A stretch of 36,314 bases of DNA from Isotricha intestinalis. Taxonomy: Eukaryota; Ciliophora; Litostomatea; Vestibuliferida; Isotrichidae. The notes beneath the pieces are model-generated. The model was given only the letters and a program-made list of their open reading frames with translations. It did no database searches and was not told the origin of the DNA. Location of the stretch: positions 1 to 36,314 of the forward strand of contig JAJJLU010000029.1 in the NCBI GenBank assembly GCA_023807065.1. The letters are read 5' to 3'. The position numbers were made by a program, and so were the translations under genes. Shown here piece by piece: positions 8,799-19,158 of the stretch; the stretch's first letter is position 1; the number at the start of each line of letters is the position of its first letter.

Positions 8799-10220
8799 AT
8801 GGTAGAAACAATTATAGAACAAGAATCACAATCTAATAAACTAAATAAAATTTTACCTTCTTTATTAGAAAGTAATCATAAATCTGGTTCATATTTGTTA
8901 GATAAATTGAAAGTAAATTCTTTTTTTCAAAACCATGAAAACAAAGCAAAAAAAAATTTAATTGATTTAATAAAATTATCTGATAATAGACATAAATTAT
9001 CAAGAAATGGAGATTCTTTAAATGGAATTATTGCAAAATCAACTGATGATTTCAGAAAAATTTCAAATAATATTATAAATGATAATTTTTTTAAAAAAAA
9101 CGATTCATTACAAGACGAAATTAAAATATTAAAAGATATGAGAAAAACTGAAGAAGAGAAAAAAATTCCTGATTTAATATCTTTAATTAGAAATAATCTA
9201 AAAAGAAAAAAAATTATAAATATTAATAAAGAAGAAACAAAAGAATTTAATCCTCCTTCAAGGAATAATATTGTTGAAATTAAAAATTTTTTAACTGAAA
9301 AATTAAATGAAGAACAATTAAGTGTAAATAAAAATTTTGCAATATATAAAGATAAATTAAAATTAATTGAAAAATTTCCTGATTTAGGGAAAAAAAATTT
9401 TGGAGATTTTAAATTTTCTTTGAATTTAAATTCTTTATATTATAAAAAACCAATCAAACAAAATAAAGTTTATAATAGAAGAGATTATACAAATTTAAAT
9501 AAAATTAATAGAATTATGTTAAATAAAGAAGATGATTATGAAAAACAAAAAAAAATAATTTCCAAAAAGTCAGAAACTAATTTATTAGATGGATTAAAGG
9601 ATTATAAAAATATAGTAAAAGTAGTTAAAAGTGAATCAATCAATGATTTAGTGTATAGTCAAAGAATGAATTCAAAAATAGAAAAATTTAAAACATTAAT
9701 AAATAAAGGTTTACCAGGACCTTCAGAATATGAAAAAATATTATATAAGGAAAAAATAAAAAAACAAAGTAGAAATAAAACTCATGATGAAGAACAGAAT
9801 TATGGAACTGAAAATTATTTGAAAGAATTTCAAACATTAAAACAACAATCACATATTTTAATGTCTGATGAATTTTTTATAAACAAATTTTATGAGAATC
9901 AAGATAAGAATAATAATAAATTTTTGATAAAAACAAAAAATAAAAAAATCAATGTAAGAAGTTTAAGTGAAGAAAATTTAGTGAAACCTAAAAAACCAAA
10001 ATATTTAATTCCTTTACCTAAATATCCTAAAAGAGAATATATATTTAAACCAAAACAAAATTTAAATAATAGTAATATTACTCAATCAACTAATATAGAT
10101 CAAATAAGTAATAGACAAATAAGTTCTAAATTAGAAATTAAAATAAAAAACAATAATATTAAAAATTATTTAAAGAGTAATAATACTTCAAAACTGCTTT
10201 TTGAAAATAATGAATTATAA
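8799..10220 (+). CDS. Hypothetical basic protein (473 aa)
   Basis: I do not recognise this protein. It is rich in Lys, Asn and Ile, has no signal peptide or transmembrane segment, and alternates charged helical stretches with disordered Asn/Ser-rich parts. A single PGPSEY sequence at about residue 304 faintly recalls the PGPxxY repeats of axonemal SHIPPO proteins, but one copy is not enough to call it. It is the first of three closely spaced + genes; only 88 bp separate its TAA from the next ATG, so the promoter of the following gene must be very short. Clean codon composition and the absence of stops support a real gene. Confidence 0.85.
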   Translation: MVETIIEQESQSNKLNKILPSLLESNHKSGSYLLDKLKVNSFFQNHENKAKKNLIDLIKLSDNRHKLSRNGDSLNGIIAKSTDDFRKISNNIINDNFFKKNDSLQDEIKILKDMRKTEEEKKIPDLISLIRNNLKRKKIININKEETKEFNPPSRNNIVEIKNFLTEKLNEEQLSVNKNFAIYKDKLKLIEKFPDLGKKNFGDFKFSLNLNSLYYKKPIKQNKVYNRRDYTNLNKINRIMLNKEDDYEKQKKIISKKSETNLLDGLKDYKNIVKVVKSESINDLVYSQRMNSKIEKFKTLINKGLPGPSEYEKILYKEKIKKQSRNKTHDEEQNYGTENYLKEFQTLKQQSHILMSDEFFINKFYENQDKNNNKFLIKTKNKKINVRSLSEENLVKPKKPKYLIPLPKYPKREYIFKPKQNLNNSNITQSTNIDQISNRQISSKLEIKIKNNNIKNYLKSNNTSKLLFENNEL

Positions 10221-10308
10221 TTGTAAAAAATATAATTTTTTAAATTTTATTAAATTACCTTTTTAAATTATAAATTCATTTTTAAATAAATTTAAAAATT
10301 AAGAAATA

Positions 10309-12108
10309 ATGTTAACTCATAGACATAGTTTATCATCAACATATAATAGAAAACAAGGGTTTAATAATCATTTAAAAAATATACATGTGAACCTCAAATC
10401 TTTTCATAAAAATAGTAATAGAAGTTATATTGAAAAAGGAAAAAAGAAGAAAGAAAAATTAAATTTGATTAAATTAACTTTTCAAAGAGCTCATATTAGA
10501 TTATATAAAAAATACAATTGTTTAAATGAAAAATATGAATTAATCATTGTTAAACATCTTCTAAATAATGCAAATACTCATTTAGTGAGTGTATTTAAAG
10601 ATCATATGATTATGGATTATAAAGAAGAATTTTTAAGAAGATATTATAATTTATATGAATGTACTCAAAGAATTCCAGAATTTTCTATTTATTATCATAA
10701 TTATCTTCTTTTCTTTTGTAAACCAATAATATCAAATTTAATATTAAATGATATTTTATTAGATTTTGAAGAAAAAAAAGCTGAATTATATTATAAAAAA
10801 AATTTCGTTAATGGAAATGAAGATATTGAATTACTTGATAATTCAAATTCAAAAGAATTTTCATATAATGATACAATTTTTAATAAATCTATTAAAGAAT
10901 CAATTGATAAAGCAAAATTAACAAGTGAAAATAATACAAATAATATAATAAATAATGATTCAATAAATACAATAATTTTAACATATGATTCTTTAAGAAA
11001 TGAATTAATTGATAATAGTAGAAAAGAAAAGTCAGAAGATAATACATTATCAGAAATTATTAATCAATTTTATAATAAAAGAATTAAAAAAGTAGTAAAT
11101 AAAAGGAATAATAAATTTATAAAAAGAAATGATTCAAAAAAAGATTCAACAAAAACACTTTTAAACAGAATATCAAAAGAAAAATTAGAAAATTATTTTA
11201 AAAAAGGAATATTTTCAAATCCAAATATAAATACAATAATAAAGCAAAAACAAAAAAGATTATCTTCTCCAACAATAAATAATTATAAATATAAACCAAA
11301 AACAAAGACAATATCAAGAAATAAAAATAATACATCACATAAAACAAATAGTTTATCAAAAGCAAAAACAACATTAACTGCAAGTAAATCATTAATTAAG
11401 AGTCCAACAATAACAAAAAGTAGAAATTTAAGAAATGGATTATCAAGTTTATCAAAAATAAATACCAATAATACTAATATTTCAAATAAAACTAATACAA
11501 TATATAAATCAACAACTACTTTTAATATTTCTCATTCTAAACAAAATATAAATTTAGTTAAAACTCAAAATGTAGAAAGAATTATTCAAAAATATCATTT
11601 TTCTAATAATGGAAATAATAGAATGTCAAAAAAAATTTATGCTGCAGAATTAAGTTGTAGTAATTATAATAAACCTGTAAGTAAAATACAAAAATTTAAA
11701 AAAACTGTTCCAAAATTAAATAGAAAAATAAGTAAAAATAATGTGAATGGAGAATTAGTGAATATGGGTTTATCTCTTTTAGTTGATGGAAATTCAACTT
11801 TAAAAAAAGGAGTACATTATACAAGTTCAAATATTAATATAAGTAATAATGTAAATAATAATTATAAAAATACAATGTATATAAAAGATGGATTAAATAA
11901 TAAAATTAAAAATAATGAAAATCAAAATTCTAAAAGTAATATTAAGAAAAATTCTAGAAACTTAAATAATAATAATAGTGTAAGTAAAACAAATGAAAAA
12001 ATAATTTCAAGTTACAACAACAAAAGTGTAAAAAATTATAATTCTTTAATGAAAAAAAAGACATCTTCATTAAATTTACATAAATCAAAAAGCAAAGGGA
12101 AAATATAA
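10309..12108 (+). CDS. Hypothetical Asn/Lys/Ser-rich protein (599 aa)
   Basis: This is an unrecognised protein with two parts. Residues about 45-165 look folded (hydrophobic and aromatic residues, KHLLNNANTHLVSVFKDHM, YNLYECTQRIPEF, then an IISNLILNDILLDFEEKKAELYYKK helix). Residues about 200-599 are a low-complexity, highly basic tail of Asn, Ser, Thr and Lys with many SK/TK pairs, which would suit microtubule or nucleic-acid binding, although that is inference. No membrane segment is seen. It lies 88 bp after the previous gene and 86 bp before a roadblock dynein light chain, all on the + strand. Short antiparallel ORFs over its tail are shadows of the repetitive composition. Confidence 0.85.
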   Translation: MLTHRHSLSSTYNRKQGFNNHLKNIHVNLKSFHKNSNRSYIEKGKKKKEKLNLIKLTFQRAHIRLYKKYNCLNEKYELIIVKHLLNNANTHLVSVFKDHMIMDYKEEFLRRYYNLYECTQRIPEFSIYYHNYLLFFCKPIISNLILNDILLDFEEKKAELYYKKNFVNGNEDIELLDNSNSKEFSYNDTIFNKSIKESIDKAKLTSENNTNNIINNDSINTIILTYDSLRNELIDNSRKEKSEDNTLSEIINQFYNKRIKKVVNKRNNKFIKRNDSKKDSTKTLLNRISKEKLENYFKKGIFSNPNINTIIKQKQKRLSSPTINNYKYKPKTKTISRNKNNTSHKTNSLSKAKTTLTASKSLIKSPTITKSRNLRNGLSSLSKINTNNTNISNKTNTIYKSTTTFNISHSKQNINLVKTQNVERIIQKYHFSNNGNNRMSKKIYAAELSCSNYNKPVSKIQKFKKTVPKLNRKISKNNVNGELVNMGLSLLVDGNSTLKKGVHYTSSNINISNNVNNNYKNTMYIKDGLNNKIKNNENQNSKSNIKKNSRNLNNNNSVSKTNEKIISSYNNKSVKNYNSLMKKKTSSLNLHKSKSKGKI

Positions 12109-12194
12109 AAATATTATAAATATCATTTAAAAACATAAATAATATAAATACTTTAATTTTTCAAATTTTTTAAATATTAAAAAATTTTAAAAAA

Positions 12195-12542
12195 ATGAGT
12201 GAAATAGAAGCAACAATAAGTAGAATAGCATCATATCAAGGAGTAGACAGAATTTTAATAATAAAATCAATTGAAACTGAAGATTCAATAAATTCAATAA
12301 TTATGAGAAGTATGGTAAATGAAAAAAAACCAGAATTAAAAAGTGAGAATGAAAGAGCTCAAGAAGATAAATTTGCAAAAATTATTCCTCAATTAGGAAG
12401 AGAAGCCAGATCTTTAATAAGACAATTAGATGCTAAAAATGATTTAACTTTTTTAAGAATTAGAACAACAGAACATGAAATTTTAATTGCACCTGATAAA
12501 GAATTTTATTTATGTGTTCTTCAGAAAATTGGGAAGAAATAA
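12195..12542 (+). CDS. DYNLRB: Dynein light chain roadblock/LC7
   Basis: This 115-residue protein has the roadblock/LC7 fold along its whole length. It starts with an IEATISRIASYQGVDRILI helix-strand pair and ends with LDAKNDLTFLRIRTTEHEIL followed by APDKEFYLCVLQ, the most conserved stretch of the family. It is slightly longer than the usual 96-105 residues because of an internal KKPELKSENERAQED insert. Roadblock subunits dimerise on dynein intermediate chains, both in cytoplasmic dynein and in axonemal outer arms; the sequence does not say which. The gene is the last of a compact + trio and ends 105 bp from the convergent Rab gene. Confidence 0.94.
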   Translation: MSEIEATISRIASYQGVDRILIIKSIETEDSINSIIMRSMVNEKKPELKSENERAQEDKFAKIIPQLGREARSLIRQLDAKNDLTFLRIRTTEHEILIAPDKEFYLCVLQKIGKK

Positions 12543-12647
12543 AAAAAATAACTTAAATTTTGATTTTTGATATTAATAATCTAAACTAAATGATAAATTT
12601 ATTCATTTTAAATGTGAGAGAGATAATTTTAATTACTATTTTTAATA

Positions 12648-13427
12648 TTAACATTTGTTACAAGAACGACCTTGATCTTCATAAGGATTAGTAACTCCTA
12701 ATTTAATATTATCATCATCATCATTTAAAGCAGGAAGTTTATCATTAGCACCATATGTAACATGACCTTTATTTTTCAAAGTTTTATTTTTTTTTTTTTT
12801 CTCATTTTCAAACCCCCCTCCTTGATGACTTTTAATTAAATTCTTATATAATATTTTAGCAATTTCCTTAAAAATTTCTTGTGAATTATCTCCATGTTTA
12901 GCACTAGATTCGAAAATTAAATCTATACCTTTATCAAATTTAAATTTTAAAGCTTCTTCTTTAGAAACTTGTCTAATATCTCCTAAATCTAATTTATTAC
13001 CCACTAAAATAGATTTTGAATCTTTAGGAGCATTATTTTTCATTTCATTAAACCACATATCAACATGCTCAAAAGTTAATTTATCAGCAATTGAATAAAC
13101 TATAATACAAGCATTAGAATTTTTATAAAATTTAGATATTAAAGAATGATAAGCTTCTTGACCACAAGTATCCCATATTTGTAATAAAATAATATGATTA
13201 TCATATTTAATATATAATCCTAAAAATTCAAATCCAATTGTAGAAGGATTTGTTCCTGTATATATATCTTTAGCTGCTCTCAAAGATAAACATGTTTTTC
13301 CTACACCACTGTCTCCTATTACTATTACTTTAAATGTATATGATGGTTGAAGTTTTGGGTCTTGAGGAATTATTTTACATTCATCATCTTCGATTTCTTC
13401 TTTTTCTATTATCTTTTGTTCTGCCAT
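12648..13427 (-). CDS. Rab-family small GTPase
   Basis: Starting at the ATG giving MAEQK (13427), this encodes 259 residues; an upstream in-frame TTG at 13442 is not a likely start. The G-domain has P-loop GDSGVGKT at 38-45, switch I STIGFEF, switch II WDTCGQE at 85-91, NKLD at 144-147 and an SAK motif. The C-terminal extension is Lys-rich and ends in CNKC, suggesting geranylgeranylation of the two Cys. The usual switch II Ala is Cys here (DTCGQE); the catalytic Gln remains. An acidic N-terminal extension of about 30 residues precedes the domain. Rab GTPases direct vesicle traffic; the subfamily is not clear. It is head-to-head with the CIMIP2-like gene across 102 bp. Confidence 0.92.
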   Translation of the reverse strand: MAEQKIIEKEEIEDDECKIIPQDPKLQPSYTFKVIVIGDSGVGKTCLSLRAAKDIYTGTNPSTIGFEFLGLYIKYDNHIILLQIWDTCGQEAYHSLISKFYKNSNACIIVYSIADKLTFEHVDMWFNEMKNNAPKDSKSILVGNKLDLGDIRQVSKEEALKFKFDKGIDLIFESSAKHGDNSQEIFKEIAKILYKNLIKSHQGGGFENEKKKKNKTLKNKGHVTYGANDKLPALNDDDDNIKLGVTNPYEDQGRSCNKC

Positions 13428-13529
13428 TTTGTGGTGAATCAATAATTAATTATTTTATTTCTTGATTTTTTTAATTTTTTTTTTTCGAGTATATTATAAA
13501 TAAAAAATAAATAATAAAAAAATAACTAA
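13428..13529. promoter_or_regulatory. Short bidirectional promoter region (Rab / CIMIP2-like)
   Basis: Only 102 bp of almost pure A/T separate the ATG of the Rab gene (-) from the ATG of the CIMIP2-like gene (+). Both promoters and both 5' UTRs must fit here. The strand is T-rich on the Rab side and A-rich next to the + ATG. No defined box is recognisable. Confidence 0.5.
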
Positions 13530-14300
13530 ATGGAAACTCATAAAGAATATGTCTACCAAACATATGTACCAAGAATCCCATTATTTATGTCAGGATATAC
13601 AGGTCACATTCCAAATACAGAAGAAGAAGAGTATGTAAACAGAATAGTTCGTACAAAAGAAATTCCAGGATATGCAGGATTTGTTCAATCAATATATGCA
13701 GAGAATAAGTATGGAGAAAGTTACGGAAAAGAAACTGCAAAATCTTTAGCACATACTATACCTCAAGGAGCTGATGTTCCTCCTCATGTCAGATATACTT
13801 CTACTCATATGGAAGATTATAAAGATCAAAGTAAAGTAAAAACTCAATCTACTGCTTCTCTTTTAGGTATTAGAGAACCTAATGTTACTTATAAGAAACC
13901 TTTGCCTGTTGATACTATTAATAAATTCTTTGGTGTTGAAAGTAAAGGATTGAATTCTCATATTATTGAGAAACAATCTTTTGAAAGAAATTATGAAAAA
14001 TTTTGGGAATTTTTAGATTCTAATGAATTAGATTATAATCCTAGAAAAGTTGAAGATTTTAATGAGTCTAATATGAAATATTGGGGAGTTCAACATTCAG
14101 TTCAAGAATTACATCCTGAATTAAAATTTGATCCTATTCCTGGTTATATGGGTGTTAATAGGTCTATTGTTAGTGAAAATATTTTCGGAATGACTTATAA
14201 AAATTCTTTAAGAAAAGCTGATGAAGTTCAAGAAAAAATGAATTTAGACAGAGCTAGTCAATTATATAGAAGTGCTCATTCTTATTATAAAAATTATTAA
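13530..14300 (+). CDS. Ciliary microtubule inner protein, CIMIP2/FAM166-like
   Basis: This 256-residue protein repeats the short Tyr/Gly-rich motif of the DUF2475/FAM166 family, now called CIMIP2. Copies are RIPLFMSGYTGHIP at about 15-28, EIPGYAGFVQ followed by NKYGESYGKET at about 44-69, and PIPGYMGVNRS followed by NIFGMTYKNS near 205-230. In the family such motifs thread through the lumen of doublet microtubules in cilia. The codons here include more G and C than most neighbours, as in highly expressed genes. No signal or membrane segment is present. It neighbours CFAP57 (convergent, 168 bp apart), another axonemal protein. The family call rests on motif recognition from memory. Confidence 0.8.
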   Translation: METHKEYVYQTYVPRIPLFMSGYTGHIPNTEEEEYVNRIVRTKEIPGYAGFVQSIYAENKYGESYGKETAKSLAHTIPQGADVPPHVRYTSTHMEDYKDQSKVKTQSTASLLGIREPNVTYKKPLPVDTINKFFGVESKGLNSHIIEKQSFERNYEKFWEFLDSNELDYNPRKVEDFNESNMKYWGVQHSVQELHPELKFDPIPGYMGVNRSIVSENIFGMTYKNSLRKADEVQEKMNLDRASQLYRSAHSYYKNY

Positions 14301-14468
14301 GGATTTTTTTTAAAAGGAAATTTTTTGTGATTTAAATAAAATTTTTTAAATGGATTGATTAACTTTAAAGCATTTATTTTTCTTTAATCTTTCTTTCAAA
14401 TCTCCTTAAAAAAAATAAAGAAATATGAAAAATTATATATTTATTAATCAAAAAATTATTTATTTTCT

Positions 14469-17400
14469 TTATTTTTTAATTTTTCCTTTTTCGTGGTATT
14501 TATTGGTTTTAATAGAAAGTAATTTTGGATTTTTAGTATTTTCAACTCTTTGTGTTTTACTTGCACTATGAATATCACTAATATTCTTAAATCTATTATC
14601 TGAGTAATCAGAATGACTAATTTTACTAATATTATTATGACTATTATCCCCGATTAATTCTTTTAATTTCTTTTGCATTTTATCAACTTCTTCTTTTTGA
14701 TATTTCATTTCTTCTGCATTTCTCTTTTGTTTCTTAACTAATTCTTCAGCAGATAAAATTTGAACGTTTTGAATATCATTATTAACTTTATTAGGTAATC
14801 TACTTGATTTAATACTAGGTAATTTATTTGGTTTATTTCCTTTTGCAATTTTACCTTTAGTATTATCTTTCAATAATGCAGTATCTTTAGCTGCTTTTAT
14901 ATCTCCTTTTATCACTTTAATATTTTGATCTTGATTTAAAAATGTATTATTATTTGTTAATTCTATAAATTTTTTTTCTATATCATTTATATTTTTCATT
15001 ATATCTGATAAATTTTCTCTTATATTTGAACATTCTTGAATTAATAATTGATTATCTAATCTTATATCTTTCATCATTTCATCTTTTTCAATTCCTATTC
15101 TTCTTCTTTCTGACCTTTTATCTATTAATTCTTTTAAAACATTATTTTTTTGATGATATATTTCTTTTTCTATATTTTTTGTTTGTAATTTCATTTCTGG
15201 ACTTATTACTTTAGCTTCTTTTTTTCCATCATCAAAATGATATAAATAATTTTGATAAACTTGGAAAATTTTATCAATAATATCTTTTTTACTATCTAAT
15301 TTATCTTTTAATATTGAATTTAATGATATATCAATTGTCTTATATAAATTTTTTAATCTGTATAAATTTTTTTTTGTTTCAGATAATTCATCTCTATAAG
15401 TTTCTATACATTTTTGATTATTATCAATTAATTCTCCAATATTTAATAATTCAGCATATAATAAATTAAATCTTTTATAAAAATCAGAATGTAAAGATTC
15501 AAAATTTTTTATTTGTTCTTCAATTGGAGTTTTTTCTAAAATTAAATTTTTAATTTGATATTCTAGAACAAATCTTAATTGTTCTAATCTATCATTAATT
15601 AATCTTTTTTCCTTTACTAATTTCTCTTTTCCAGAAATTTTATTTTCATTATCAGTTAATAATTGATTCATTTGATTTAATTTTAAAGTATTAAAAATAT
15701 AAGTTTCCATTAATTCTTCATTATTTGCTTTTAATTCTTTTAAATGATTTTCCCATTCATTAATTTTTTCATCATAATTTTTATTATCTTTTGTTTTTTT
15801 CATTATTTCATTATTAGTTTCTTTTGTTTTCTCTTCAAATTCTTCTAAAAATTCTTTAAATCCTTTTTCCTTTTCTCTTAATTGAGTTTCATATTTATCT
15901 TCATTTTTTTCACATTCATAATTAAATTTTTTCTTTTTATCTTCTATCATTTTATCAATTTCATTTTTTTTTTCTACTAATATTTGATGCATATTTTCTA
16001 AACAATTTGCAATATTAGTATTAGTTCTGTTTCTCATATTTTCTATCTCTGATTTTTTTTGTTCAAACTTTTCTTTTGCGATTTTAATACAATTAATTAA
16101 TTTTGTTGTTTCAATTTGTTTATCTTCTTTTTGAACTTTAAATTCCTTTTTCATTACACCTAATTCATCTCTAATATTTTTAATTTCATTTTCTCTCTTT
16201 TCTTTTAAATTTTTGGTTACTTTTTCTTTTTCATTTTCCTTTTCTTTAACAGCTTTAACTTTATTTTCTAAAATTTCAGTTAAATTAGTTCTTTCCTTAT
16301 CTAAAGCATTAGCATTATTTTGAATTAACTTTTCTTTATTAGATTGAAATTCTCCAATTAAATTTTGAATTGCATTTTTCTTTTTTTTAAAGTCTTCAAT
16401 TTTACTTTGATAAATAGGATCAGTTAGATAAATAATATCAGAATAATCAAAGAACATTTTTTTAGGTAAAACATTATTTTGATTGAAATATAAATAATTA
16501 TTAATAGTAAAAGGGAAATCATTACTAATGCAAGTAATACAAGAAACAAAGACACTTCCATCTTCACTGGATGAATATAATAAATGTAGATCTCTAGAAA
16601 TAACTACAGAAGTAATAGGAGCAGAATGAATAAATATTTCATTATATTGAGGATGTTCAATATTATTTGAATCTTTATTCATATTTTGAATTGGCCATAA
16701 ACAAGTTCTTAAACTTCCTAAATTTGTTCCAAAAATAATAGAATCATATTTTTTAACAATTAAACATGTTTGATATATTGTATCTGAATACCATTCCCAA
16801 TGTTTATCTTCTTTAAATCCTTTATATACTCTTTCTCTTTTATCTGCACTTGTTATTAAACAATGATCTAATGATGGGTCATATGCAAAATCTATTATAT
16901 TACCACTAAAATCAGATATTTTTAATATTATATTTTTTTCATTTTCTTCTTTTTCAACTTTATCTTTTGTTGTTGGCATTCCTTCAATTAGTCTTTTCCT
17001 CCAATTTAATTTCCATCCAATTAAATTTATACTATTATCATTAAATTGAGCAACAATGCACTTAGAATCATTAACAAAATTTAATTTTGTAGGACAAGGA
17101 ACTTTTGAAATCATAAATTCATATTCATAAGTAGATATATTAAATATATTTATTGTAAAATCATTTTCAAATTCACTTGTTGCAAAAGCTAAATAATTTC
17201 CTGTCTCATTAAAACATGCTCCTCTACAATACATTGTTATTTTAAATACTTCTTTTATTTCTTGTCCTAATATAGCATAAATATATCCTGAATCTTTATA
17301 AGCACAAAAAAAACATTTTCCTAATGGACTAAATGTTAATGTTAAAGGATTTTCATCTAATTTTTTATGAACAAATAATTCATAACTTACATTTTCTTTA

Positions 17401-19025
17401 TAAAATTTAGTTCTTTTATGAATATAATTCGGAATTCCTGCATCAAAATTTTTTTGATTGGAAAAAACTTCATCTGGATTTTTTTGGATTTGATTATATA
17501 TATATAAATCTTGTGAATTTTCACCATTATTTATAATAAAATAATTTGGAGTGTCTGTTAAATGTAATTTATTAACTCTATAACCAACTCCTGAATTTTC
17601 CAAAATTTCACTTAGAAACACAAATGAAGGGGAATTATTAATTAACTCTATTTTATATTTAAAATATGTTAAATTAACTTCTGTTAAATTATAATTTATT
17701 TCTCCTGATTTCTTCAATTCTCTTTGTTTTATTATAGGAGAATCTAATTTATGAATTGAATCTCCATTAATTAAAATAAATTTTGACATTTTTGAATCTA
17801 TCGTTATTGAGTAATTTACAGAAGGAATTTGAGATAATTTTTCTATACTAACTACTTTAATTTTTGGAATTTCATTCCTTTCTTTTATTATTTGTAAAAT
17901 AAAAACAATTGGTGAACATGTTAAAAATATAAATATAAAATCACCTCTTGTTATTATATATTTTATTGGATTATTTTTTGCTCCAACTGATAATTTATTA
18001 TCATTTTCAAAATTAGGTAATAATTGAATATGATTAGGATGTATAAAATTATCTAAATAAAATGGTTTTACTTTATATTTTGGAGTAAAATCATTTATTT
18101 TAACCCAATCATTTTTAAGAAGACAAATATAATCAGCTCTTAAATATAATGGATTTTTTTTTTTTGTTTCTTCATTTATACCTAATTTATATATTTCAAA
18201 CCATTCATTTTTAAAAGAAATAATTATTCCTTGTAATATATTTCCTTTAATAAATTCAGCATCAGTAATAAATTCATCGCTTTTATCATAAAAAATATGT
18301 TTAGTTTCAATTTTTCTTTTCATACTATCATATTCAATTAAAACAACTGAATTATAAGAATATAATAAAAATTGATTTTTAGGATTTTTATAAGGTGAAC
18401 ATTTAATTCCTTCAAAATTATAATCAAAATCTTCAATAGCAAGTAATAATCCAACAATATAATTCCAAATAAAAACTTTTGAATGATTTTCATTATCTTC
18501 ATCTCTTAAAATAATTAAACAAAGATCACCTTCTTCTTGACAAACACAATCATAAACATAACTATTATAATCTACATAAGCTCCAAAATCTAATATTATT
18601 TTTTCTCTTAAAACATTACAATCTAAATTAATAATTTCAACTTTTCCAGAATAATATTTTTTATCTTCATTTGGATTTATTTTTTCACCTATAAAAAGCA
18701 AATTTTCATTTGTTGAACTTTTTTGTCTATAAATTGAAGTTACAATTGAATCTGTTTTAAGAGGAATTAATTTTTGTTTTTTGGTTTCATAATTTTCAAT
18801 TATTAAATTTGATCCTGAGATATAAACATATTCATCAGTTTCATTTAAAATTACCAGATTTCTTCTAATCCATAAATGATAAGAAGTTAAAGTTGTAAAT
18901 GGTTGAATACTTAAACCATTTGATATTGAATCATTTGTTTGATATGTTGGATCTCTCCATATTGGTTTGTGATTTATTATTTTCATAAATCTATTTTCTT
19001 CTTCTTCTGATAATAAATATGACAT
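14469..19025 (-). CDS. CFAP57: CFAP57/WDR65-like axonemal WD40 and coiled-coil protein
   Basis: This 1518-residue protein has about 840 residues of beta-propeller-type WD repeats, for example HSAPITSVVISRDLHLLYSS near residue 800 and a terminal SEDGSVFV. A continuous coiled coil follows from about 875 to 1365, then a basic disordered tail to the end. In the coiled coil, LEQLRFVLEYQIKNLILEK closely matches the conserved KFVLDYKIKELK segment of CFAP57. CFAP57 is needed for stable docking of a subset of inner dynein arms (and is known as Wdr65 in Tetrahymena). CFAP43 and CFAP44 share the architecture but fit the coiled-coil motif less well. Length is a little above the animal protein (about 1250) because of the tail. 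The start at ATG 19025 immediately precedes an acidic N-terminus. Confidence 0.87.
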   Translation of the reverse strand: MSYLLSEEEENRFMKIINHKPIWRDPTYQTNDSISNGLSIQPFTTLTSYHLWIRRNLVILNETDEYVYISGSNLIIENYETKKQKLIPLKTDSIVTSIYRQKSSTNENLLFIGEKINPNEDKKYYSGKVEIINLDCNVLREKIILDFGAYVDYNSYVYDCVCQEEGDLCLIILRDEDNENHSKVFIWNYIVGLLLAIEDFDYNFEGIKCSPYKNPKNQFLLYSYNSVVLIEYDSMKRKIETKHIFYDKSDEFITDAEFIKGNILQGIIISFKNEWFEIYKLGINEETKKKNPLYLRADYICLLKNDWVKINDFTPKYKVKPFYLDNFIHPNHIQLLPNFENDNKLSVGAKNNPIKYIITRGDFIFIFLTCSPIVFILQIIKERNEIPKIKVVSIEKLSQIPSVNYSITIDSKMSKFILINGDSIHKLDSPIIKQRELKKSGEINYNLTEVNLTYFKYKIELINNSPSFVFLSEILENSGVGYRVNKLHLTDTPNYFIINNGENSQDLYIYNQIQKNPDEVFSNQKNFDAGIPNYIHKRTKFYKENVSYELFVHKKLDENPLTLTFSPLGKCFFCAYKDSGYIYAILGQEIKEVFKITMYCRGACFNETGNYLAFATSEFENDFTINIFNISTYEYEFMISKVPCPTKLNFVNDSKCIVAQFNDNSINLIGWKLNWRKRLIEGMPTTKDKVEKEENEKNIILKISDFSGNIIDFAYDPSLDHCLITSADKRERVYKGFKEDKHWEWYSDTIYQTCLIVKKYDSIIFGTNLGSLRTCLWPIQNMNKDSNNIEHPQYNEIFIHSAPITSVVISRDLHLLYSSSEDGSVFVSCITCISNDFPFTINNYLYFNQNNVLPKKMFFDYSDIIYLTDPIYQSKIEDFKKKKNAIQNLIGEFQSNKEKLIQNNANALDKERTNLTEILENKVKAVKEKENEKEKVTKNLKEKRENEIKNIRDELGVMKKEFKVQKEDKQIETTKLINCIKIAKEKFEQKKSEIENMRNRTNTNIANCLENMHQILVEKKNEIDKMIEDKKKKFNYECEKNEDKYETQLREKEKGFKEFLEEFEEKTKETNNEIMKKTKDNKNYDEKINEWENHLKELKANNEELMETYIFNTLKLNQMNQLLTDNENKISGKEKLVKEKRLINDRLEQLRFVLEYQIKNLILEKTPIEEQIKNFESLHSDFYKRFNLLYAELLNIGELIDNNQKCIETYRDELSETKKNLYRLKNLYKTIDISLNSILKDKLDSKKDIIDKIFQVYQNYLYHFDDGKKEAKVISPEMKLQTKNIEKEIYHQKNNVLKELIDKRSERRRIGIEKDEMMKDIRLDNQLLIQECSNIRENLSDIMKNINDIEKKFIELTNNNTFLNQDQNIKVIKGDIKAAKDTALLKDNTKGKIAKGNKPNKLPSIKSSRLPNKVNNDIQNVQILSAEELVKKQKRNAEEMKYQKEEVDKMQKKLKELIGDNSHNNISKISHSDYSDNRFKNISDIHSASKTQRVENTKNPKLLSIKTNKYHEKGKIKK

Positions 19026-19158
19026 TTTTATTTTTTTTTTTTTTTAAATTTTTTTTATTAGGTAATCAATACATTAAATAATGTTTTTTTAGTTATTTTG
19101 AAAAATATGTTTTTAAAATAAATAATATATTTTAATAAATTAAGCATTTTATTTATAT

